Positions 7,109 to 12,043 of a DNA stretch of 12,043 bases are shown one piece after another. This stretch comes from Rhodobacterales bacterium 34-62-10 (GTDB lineage Bacteria > Pseudomonadota > Alphaproteobacteria > Rhodobacterales > Rhodobacteraceae). The DNA lies in contig NCJR01000026.1 of the NCBI GenBank assembly GCA_002282555.1, positions 1-12,043 of the forward strand, given 5' to 3'. The notes under the pieces are model-generated. The model worked only from the letters and a program-made list of their open reading frames with translations. It was not told the DNA's origin and did no database searches. Numbering within the stretch: the stretch's first letter is position 1; each line of letters begins with the position of its first letter. The position numbers and the translations under genes were made by a program.

Positions 7109-7972
7109 ATGCAGGCCAGCCCGACCAAAGCGGATCTGAGAGGTCCCGGTGCATCCGGGTCCGCCGCTGCTGGTGTGGCGGGCATCCGGATCGGCAGCAT
7201 CGCCCAGATGGGGCGCGGTGCGGCGTGGCGGTTGGAACAGTTGCACAGCCATGACCACCATCTGTTGTTGTGGATCACGCGCGGACAGGGCCGCATGATC
7301 CTGCAGGGGCTGCGCAGCGGGATCGGCACGCATAACGCGGTGTTTGTGCCCGCGGGCACGCTGCTGGCGCTTGACCTTGGCAAGCAGGGTTTCGGTCTTG
7401 CCGCTCATCTGCCCGCAAGTCGCGATCCGGGCGAGGATCTTGGCCTGCCCGATGAACCGCAGCATCTGCGGATCCGCAACGTGCAGGCGCAGGCCGAGAT
7501 GTCCAGCATCCTTGACGCGATGCAGCGCGAACAGACGGCGCAGCGCCCCTATGCCGATGAGGGGATGCGCGCCCAATCCATGCTGTTGTCCGTCTGGCTG
7601 CGGCGTCAGATGATCGATCATGCCGACGATGGCCCGCGCGTTCCGGCGTCGCATCGTCTGGTGCAGGCCTATTGCGCATTGGTGGCGCGCGACTATGCCA
7701 GCCCCAAGCTGATGGGCGATTATGCCGCCGAACTGGGTGTGACGCCCACGCATCTGACCCGCTCCTGCCGCGAGGCGTCGGGCCTGACGGCGGCGGATAT
7801 CCTGACGCAACGCAGCCTTTATGCAGCCCGCGACATGATCGAGACAACCGACCGCCCGTTGCAGGATATCGGCCAAAGCCTCAACTTCTCCAGCCCGGCC
7901 TATTTCTCGCGGTTCGTGCAGCATCATACCGGCCAATCCCCCAGCACTCTGCGGCGCAACGCGCAGCGATGA
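7109..7972 (+). CDS. AraC-family transcriptional regulator
   Basis: A 287-aa DNA-binding regulator. Residues about 40-95 look like the cupin sensor domain of AraC proteins: LHSHDHH (45-51), then a glycine-rich GQGRMILQG and a PAG turn. The C-terminal 100 residues form the double helix-turn-helix: first HTH about 202-225 ([13 protein letters not shown]), second about 251-283 with the signature [11 protein letters not shown] followed by GQSPSTLRR. The ATG at 7109 is chosen because GGAG stands 9 nt before it; an in-frame ATG at 7058 lacks this and would add an unlikely N-terminus. It begins 100 nt after miaA. The next gene is the binding protein of an ABC importer on the same strand, so local control of that importer is a reasonable inference. 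The effector is unknown, and the histidine cluster hints at, but does not prove, metal or small-molecule sensing. Confidence 0.92.
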   Translation: MQASPTKADLRGPGASGSAAAGVAGIRIGSIAQMGRGAAWRLEQLHSHDHHLLLWITRGQGRMILQGLRSGIGTHNAVFVPAGTLLALDLGKQGFGLAAHLPASRDPGEDLGLPDEPQHLRIRNVQAQAEMSSILDAMQREQTAQRPYADEGMRAQSMLLSVWLRRQMIDHADDGPRVPASHRLVQAYCALVARDYASPKLMGDYAAELGVTPTHLTRSCREASGLTAADILTQRSLYAARDMIETTDRPLQDIGQSLNFSSPAYFSRFVQHHTGQSPSTLRRNAQR

Positions 7973-8268
7973 CCCGGTGCGGGGACGCGGGCTTTGGGTC
8001 GCATCCTGTTCTGGTCACGCACAGAATTTGGCGCCGTAATCCCGTTTAAGGCTTGCCAGCGACATGAATGTCGTTTTTTGTTAGGGGGTGATGTCGTTTT
8101 CCATACACAGAATGACGAATGCGTGCGTTGACGCAATGGTCAATCTGGTGCCGAATGCCCGCAGGGATGAGGGGCGTATGTGGCCAGCGATCTGCGACAT
8201 GGCGCGCGATACACGGGCGGCGACCGATCAACCTTCAAAAAGCACTTATGCGTGACAGGGAGTTCAAG
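7973..8268 (+). promoter_or_regulatory. Regulatory gap upstream of the ABC importer with repeated ATGTCG half-sites
   Basis: A 296-nt region without a credible gene. The 10-mer ATGTCGTTTT occurs at 8068-8077 and 8091-8100, 23 nt apart (about two helical turns). The reverse-complement half-site CGACAT occurs at 8060-8065 and 8195-8200, both within GCGACATG. A 12-bp inverted repeat TGCGTTGACGCA lies at 8124-8135. Possible promoters are TTGTTA (8078-8083) with CATACA (8102-8107, 18-nt spacing) and TTGACG (8128-8133) with CCGAAT (8151-8156, 17 nt). Both are weak, as expected for an activator-dependent promoter. AraC-type activators commonly bind direct repeats spaced about two turns apart near the -35, so the paired 10-mers are the best operator candidates. 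No binding is demonstrated. Confidence 0.45.
8060..8079 (+). terminator. Terminator-like hairpin with T6 tail after the AraC gene
   Basis: CGACA (8060-8064) and TGTCG (8069-8073) form a 5-bp stem around TGAA, followed at once by six T residues (8074-8079). It lies 87 nt after the stop of the AraC gene and would separate its transcript from the importer operon. The stem is short, and the same bases form two of the ATGTCG/CGACAT half-sites, so an operator reading is an alternative. Confidence 0.4.
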
Positions 8269-9930
8269 ATGAAACATACGACCTTCGAGGGAAAGCCGAT
8301 CCACAAGGCAGCCTTGATGTATGCCGAGGAGTTCAAGGACGGCAAACTGAGCCGCCGTGAATTTCTGGCCCGCACCACCAGCCTCGGTGTCGCCGCCGCC
8401 ACAGCCTATGCCTTGGGCGGGCTGAACATGCCGGCACAGGCACAGGCCACCCCCGCACAGGGCGGCACGATCAAATGCCAGATGAGCCTGCGCGCCCTCA
8501 AGGACACGCGCACCGCCGACTGGTCGGAAATCGCCAACGTGACCCGCGGCACGCTGGAATATCTGGTCGAATACAACAGCGACGGCAGCTTCCGCGGCAT
8601 GTTGCTGGACAGCTGGGAAACCAATGACAACGCCACCGAATACACGCTGAAGGTTCGCCCCGGCGTGACATGGAGCAATGGTGACGCCTTCACCGCCGAG
8701 GACGTGGCGCGCAATATCGCCCGCTGGTGCGAGCGTGATGTCGAGGGCAACTCGATGGCGGCGCGCGTCGGCGGTTTGATCGATGAAGCGACCGGCAAGG
8801 CCCGCGACGGTGCCATCGAGGTTGTCGATGACATGACCGTCAAGCTGAACCTGTCGATCCCCGATATCGCCGTGATCGCCAACTTCTCGGATTATCCGGC
8901 GGCTGTCGTGCACAGCACCTATAACCCGGACGAGTTGCAGAATATCGGCACCGGCCCCTATGTGATCGAAGAAATGGAAGTGGGCGTCAAAGCCGTTCTT
9001 GCCCGCAATGCCGATCACACATGGTGGGGCACCGATGTTTACGGCGGGCCCTATGCCGACCGGATCGAATATATCGACCTTGGCACCGACAGCGCCGCAT
9101 GGCTGGCCGCGATCGAATCCGGCGAAGTGGACATGCTGCACGAATCCGTGGGCGAGTTCATCGAGATCATGGACGGTCTGGGTCTGGTGAAATCCGAGGT
9201 CGTGACCGGCGCCACCATTGTGATCCGTCCCAACCAGCTGGCCGAAGTGAACGGCGTGAAGCCCTATGCCGACAAGCGGGTGCGTCAGGCGATCAACATG
9301 GCCGTGAACAACGCGGTCTGTCTGGAACTGGGTTACGGCAATCTGGGCGTCACGGCGGAAAACCACCATGTCGCCCCCGTGCATCCGGAATATGCCGAAC
9401 TGCCGCCCATCAAGCATGATCCGGTTGCGGCCAAGGCGCTGCTGGACGAAACCGACATGGCGGATTTCGAGCATGAGATCATCTCGCTGGATGACGACTG
9501 GATGCGCAACACCTGCGACGCCGTCGGTGCGCAGTTGCGCGACGCGGGCTTCAACGTGAAGCGCACGATCCTGCCGGGCTCGACCTTCTGGAACGACTGG
9601 ACCAAATATCCGTTCAGCGCGACCAACTGGAACCACCGCCCGCTGGGTGTGCAGATCTATGCCGTCGCCTATCGTTCTGGCGAGGCGTGGAATGAATTCG
9701 GCTGGTCCAACCCCGAATTCGATGCCCTGCTGGAAGAGGCGCTGGCGATTGCCGATGCCGACAAGCGCCGCGAAGTCAGCGCCAAGATGCAGGCTTTGGT
9801 GCAGGAAGAGGGCGTGACGATCCAACCCTACTGGCGCTCGCTCTATCGCCACATGCGCGAGGGTCTGGTGGGCACCGACATGCACATCTCGTTCGAGCAT
9901 CACCACTACAAATGGGGCCTTTCGGCCTGA
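8269..9930 (+). CDS. Tat-exported family-5 solute-binding protein of a peptide-type ABC importer
   Basis: A 553-aa periplasmic binding protein of the DppA/OppA class (SBP_bac_5). The N-terminus carries a twin-arginine signal, [10 protein letters not shown] with Arg29-Arg30, then a mild hydrophobic core (about 38-52) and AQAQA near 56-60 as a likely peptidase site. The 27-residue n-region is unusually long and charged. The mature part shows family features: [22 protein letters not shown] strands near 115-135 and a [11 protein letters not shown] segment near 227-237. The C-terminus contains HHH at 544-546. The frame is open back to 8119, but the ATG at 8269 is chosen because CAGGGAG stands 7 nt upstream and it places the Tat motif normally. 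It is the first gene of the importer operon. The ligand (peptide, opine, metal chelate or other) cannot be told from sequence. Confidence 0.92.
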   Translation: MKHTTFEGKPIHKAALMYAEEFKDGKLSRREFLARTTSLGVAAATAYALGGLNMPAQAQATPAQGGTIKCQMSLRALKDTRTADWSEIANVTRGTLEYLVEYNSDGSFRGMLLDSWETNDNATEYTLKVRPGVTWSNGDAFTAEDVARNIARWCERDVEGNSMAARVGGLIDEATGKARDGAIEVVDDMTVKLNLSIPDIAVIANFSDYPAAVVHSTYNPDELQNIGTGPYVIEEMEVGVKAVLARNADHTWWGTDVYGGPYADRIEYIDLGTDSAAWLAAIESGEVDMLHESVGEFIEIMDGLGLVKSEVVTGATIVIRPNQLAEVNGVKPYADKRVRQAINMAVNNAVCLELGYGNLGVTAENHHVAPVHPEYAELPPIKHDPVAAKALLDETDMADFEHEIISLDDDWMRNTCDAVGAQLRDAGFNVKRTILPGSTFWNDWTKYPFSATNWNHRPLGVQIYAVAYRSGEAWNEFGWSNPEFDALLEEALAIADADKRREVSAKMQALVQEEGVTIQPYWRSLYRHMREGLVGTDMHISFEHHHYKWGLSA

Positions 9931-9945
9931 TCCGAGGGATCAAAG

Positions 9946-9971
9946 GGCCGCGCCTGTCACAGGGCGCGGCC
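9946..9971 (+). repeat. GC-rich intercistronic hairpin between binding protein and permease
   Basis: A 9-bp perfect stem (GGCCGCGCC 9946-9954, GGCGCGGCC 9963-9971) with an 8-nt loop, 15 nt after the binding-protein stop. Only ATTT follows, so it is a poor intrinsic terminator. A smaller GGCC-TTTC-GGCC hairpin overlaps the end of the coding region at 9916-9927. In importer operons such structures often stabilise the upstream mRNA so that binding protein exceeds permease. The rest of the 138-nt gap (to 10068) holds TAGAAT at 10013-10018, a good -10 without a matching -35, and the permease ribosome-binding site AGGGGG at 10057-10062. Confidence 0.55.
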
Positions 9972-10068
9972 ATTTCCGGAGCTTTGCACCATGTGCAGTG
10001 ACCGGATTTGCGTAGAATACGGACGGGTCAGCAAGACCTGCCACAGCCTGACCGACAGGGGGCACTGA

Positions 10069-11121
10069 ATGGGCCTGTTCATCCTGCGCCGTCTGGGGGT
10101 CATGATCCTTACGGCCATTTGCCTGACGTTTATCGTTTTCTTCATGACGAACCTGACGCCCAACCTTGAGAAACTGGCGAAAACCCAGGGCAACTTCCGC
10201 ATGAGCGATGCCGAGGTGACCAGTTGGCTGGGGCAGAACGGCTATCTGCAACCGATGCCCGTGAAATACGCGCAATGGCTGGGCGTGCTGCCGGGCTGGA
10301 CGCTGGAGGTCGAGGACGGGTTTCGCGGGCGCTGCGTGAATGGCACAGTGGCACCCGAGGTCATGGCCGAAGCGCCAACCTTCTGCGGCATTGTCCAGGG
10401 CTACTGGGGCACATCCACCGTGTTCAAGACCGAGGTGAGCGAGATCGTCGCCACCCGTCTGGGCCTGACCGCCAAGCTGATGTTCTGGGTGATGGTGCTG
10501 ATGGTGCCATCGGCGCTGCTGCTGGGCGTGCTGGCGGGGATGCGCGAGGGATCACGCACCGACCGCACATTGTCCACCTTTGCCATCACCACCACCGCCA
10601 CGCCGGAATATGTCTCGGGCGTGATCCTGATCGCAGTCTTCGCCTCCTCTGCGGTGGGGCTGAAATGGTTCAACGGCACCGCGACAGGGGCGATGGATGA
10701 TGCCAGTTTCAACAACTTCTTCCTGCCGGTGCTGACCATCGCGCTGTACGGGATGGGCTATATCGCCCGGATGACCCGTGCATCCATGGCCGAGGTGATG
10801 ACCGCGCAATATATCCGCACCGCCCGCCTCAAAGGGGTGAAGTTCAGCGATATCGTGATCCGCCACGCCCTGCGCAACGCGCTGATCGCGCCTTTCACCG
10901 TGATCATGCTGCAATTCCCGTGGCTGTTGAACGGCGTCGTCATCGTGGAGACCCTGTTCAACTACAAGGGCTTCGGCTGGGTTCTGGTGCAGGCGGCGGG
11001 TAATAACGACATTGAATTGCTGCTGGGCGTGTCGGTCGTGTCGGTCATCGTGGTGCTGGTGACGCAGCTGATCTCGGATATCGGCTATGTCTATCTCAAC
11101 CCGCGCATCACTATCAGTTAA
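10069..11121 (+). CDS. ABC importer permease, DppB/OppB type
   Basis: A 350-aa inner-membrane permease, one of the two channel subunits of the importer. The N-terminus is typical (MGLFILRRLGVMILT, first helix about 9-28). The other helices lie about 135-157, 170-195, 217-232, 270-295 and 318-340. The cytoplasmic EAA loop that contacts the ATPase is clear at about 248-275 (YIRTARLKGVKFSD, then RHALRNALIAP). The end DIGYVYLNPRI is the usual family ending. The periplasmic loop between helices 1 and 2 is long (about 105 residues) and carries Cys89 and Cys106, which could form a disulfide. The ATG at 10069 has AGGGGG 6 nt upstream. It is followed after 11 nt by the partner permease. Confidence 0.95.
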   Translation: MGLFILRRLGVMILTAICLTFIVFFMTNLTPNLEKLAKTQGNFRMSDAEVTSWLGQNGYLQPMPVKYAQWLGVLPGWTLEVEDGFRGRCVNGTVAPEVMAEAPTFCGIVQGYWGTSTVFKTEVSEIVATRLGLTAKLMFWVMVLMVPSALLLGVLAGMREGSRTDRTLSTFAITTTATPEYVSGVILIAVFASSAVGLKWFNGTATGAMDDASFNNFFLPVLTIALYGMGYIARMTRASMAEVMTAQYIRTARLKGVKFSDIVIRHALRNALIAPFTVIMLQFPWLLNGVVIVETLFNYKGFGWVLVQAAGNNDIELLLGVSVVSVIVVLVTQLISDIGYVYLNPRITIS

Positions 11122-11132
11122 AGGACAGTTTC

Positions 11133-12043
11133 ATGGACCCTCTCGGCTGGGGTGAGATCATCATCCGCATCCTGATCCAGTTCATCCCTGTCTGGATCGC
11201 GCTGCCGCTGACCTTTGGTCTGTCCATCGCCTTCAAGCGCAGGCTGGGGCTTTACGGCAAACTGTTCGACAGCATGATCGGCATGTTCGGCTTCGCGCTG
11301 GTGATGTTCTGGGTCTATACGGGCATTTTCGGCGGGGCCTTCGGCTGGATCGTGACGCATGATGTGCTGGCGCAGATTTCGGGGCTGAAGAACAAGGAAC
11401 CGGGGATTCCGGTCCCGGATGCCGCGGAGATGGGCCTTTACCCCTATTACCTGATGGGCGGCGACAATCTGGCGCGCGACGTGTTCAGCCGGATGGTCGT
11501 GGGCGCGTGGGAGGTGATGAAGATCGCCCCCTTCGCCACGCTGTTCGCCTTTATGGTGGGGATCACGCTGGGCCTGCCCGCGGGATATTACGGCGGGCGG
11601 CTGGACACGTTCCTGTCGTTTCTGGCCAACCTGATCCTCGCCTTTCCGGTGATCCTGCTGTTCTATCTGCTGGTCACGCCGGAAATCGTGCTGACGGGGA
11701 TACCGGTCTATATGGCGGGGGTGCTGTTCCTGTTCCCCATCGTGTTCCTGACGATCCTGTTCAACTCGCGCTTTTTCACGCAACCGGCCAAGCGCAACCT
11801 CTATCTGGCGATCACGCTGGTGGTGGGGCTGTGGATCTATCTGGGCATCGCATGGGATGCCGATCCTTTGGGGCTGATCAGCTTTCCGCCGAACCTTCTG
11901 GTGGTGTTTGTCGCGGTGGTCTTCGTCAACTCGCCCACGGTGTTCCGCATCGTGCGGGGCTTAGCTATGGACATCAAGACCCGCGATTATGTCGCCGCTG
12001 CCCAGACGCGCGGTGAGGGACCTTGGTATATCATGCTGTGGGA
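11133..12043 (+). CDS. ABC importer permease, DppC/OppC type (3' end outside window)
   Basis: The partner channel subunit, open to the window edge (303 codons). The ATG at 11133 has AAGGACAG directly upstream. Family marks are GGDNLARDVFSR (109-120), the helix with GITLGLPAGYYGG (143-155), LILAFPVILLF (167-177), and the start of the EAA loop SPTVFRIVRGLAMD to YVAAAQTRGEGP (267-297). Two hydrophobic helices precede the GDN motif (about 10-32 and 47-68). Between the AFP motif and the EAA loop there are about 116 residues, where the usual family has about 50. The extra part contains added hydrophobic segments (about 193-211 and 222-240), so this is an extended form of DppC. The C-terminus and presumably the ATPase genes lie beyond the edge. 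Confidence 0.93.
   Translation, partial: MDPLGWGEIIIRILIQFIPVWIALPLTFGLSIAFKRRLGLYGKLFDSMIGMFGFALVMFWVYTGIFGGAFGWIVTHDVLAQISGLKNKEPGIPVPDAAEMGLYPYYLMGGDNLARDVFSRMVVGAWEVMKIAPFATLFAFMVGITLGLPAGYYGGRLDTFLSFLANLILAFPVILLFYLLVTPEIVLTGIPVYMAGVLFLFPIVFLTILFNSRFFTQPAKRNLYLAITLVVGLWIYLGIAWDADPLGLISFPPNLLVVFVAVVFVNSPTVFRIVRGLAMDIKTRDYVAAAQTRGEGPWYIMLW

Noticed and set aside
6007..7383. A 459-codon N-terminal extension of pyrH
   Set aside because: The pyrH frame is open upstream, but it runs antisense to miaA and the AraC gene, and UMP kinases are about 240-250 aa with a good ribosome-binding site at 6006.
8119..8268. Longer N-terminus for the binding protein (starts at 8119, 8167 or 8248)
   Set aside because: No Shine-Dalgarno at these positions; it would put 35-78 residues before the Tat motif, while 8269 has CAGGGAG upstream.
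8140..9906. A 588-codon minus-strand frame opposite the binding protein
   Set aside because: Antisense artefact of codon bias; the plus-strand frame has a Tat signal, ribosome-binding site and family features.
1..12043. Mobile elements, CRISPR arrays, prophage or toxin-antitoxin genes
   Set aside because: Looked for spaced repeats, terminal inverted repeats, transposase or integrase motifs and small paired ORFs; none seen.

Overview
The window looks like chromosomal DNA of a Rhodobacteraceae-type alphaproteobacterium (Roseobacter/Rhodobacter group). The basis is the high G+C content, the protein sequences of RseP, PyrH and MiaA, and the gene order pyrH-frr-uppS-cdsA-dxr-rseP. The taxonomic call is recognition, not a computed result.

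Left part (1-6006, minus strand): a compact housekeeping operon read right to left. It holds pyrH (UMP kinase), frr (ribosome recycling factor), uppS (undecaprenyl-PP synthase), cdsA (CDP-diglyceride synthase), dxr (MEP isoprenoid pathway) and rseP (site-2 intramembrane protease). Gaps are 7-57 nt, and cdsA and dxr overlap by 4 nt. After rseP come two tandem hairpins, a probable 48-aa single-pass membrane protein (258-404), a terminator-like hairpin, a good promoter candidate, and the first 19 codons of another minus-strand gene cut by the window edge. By synteny that gene may be bamA. The cluster couples ribosome recycling and UMP phosphorylation to envelope building: Dxr feeds isoprenoid precursors to UppS, CdsA feeds phospholipid synthesis, and RseP acts in membrane protein quality control.

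Middle (6007-7008): a divergent promoter region of 114 nt, then miaA on the plus strand. MiaA is a tRNA prenyltransferase whose DMAPP substrate comes from the same MEP pathway that contains Dxr.

Right part (7109-12043, plus strand): an accessory uptake module. It comprises an AraC-type regulator, a 296-nt regulatory gap with repeated ATGTCG/CGACAT half-sites and a terminator-like hairpin, a family-5 solute-binding protein with a Tat (twin-arginine) signal, an intercistronic GC hairpin, and two DppB/DppC-type permeases, the second cut by the window edge. The ATPase genes presumably lie just beyond. The transported substrate cannot be told from the sequence. Both permeases depart from the standard family plan: a two-cysteine periplasmic insert in the first, and roughly 65 extra residues with extra membrane segments before the EAA loop in the second.

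No rRNA, tRNA, CRISPR array, insertion sequence or prophage signal was found. The most unusual material is the extended permease pair with its Tat-exported binding protein and repeat-bearing promoter region, and the small membrane-protein gene behind rseP.
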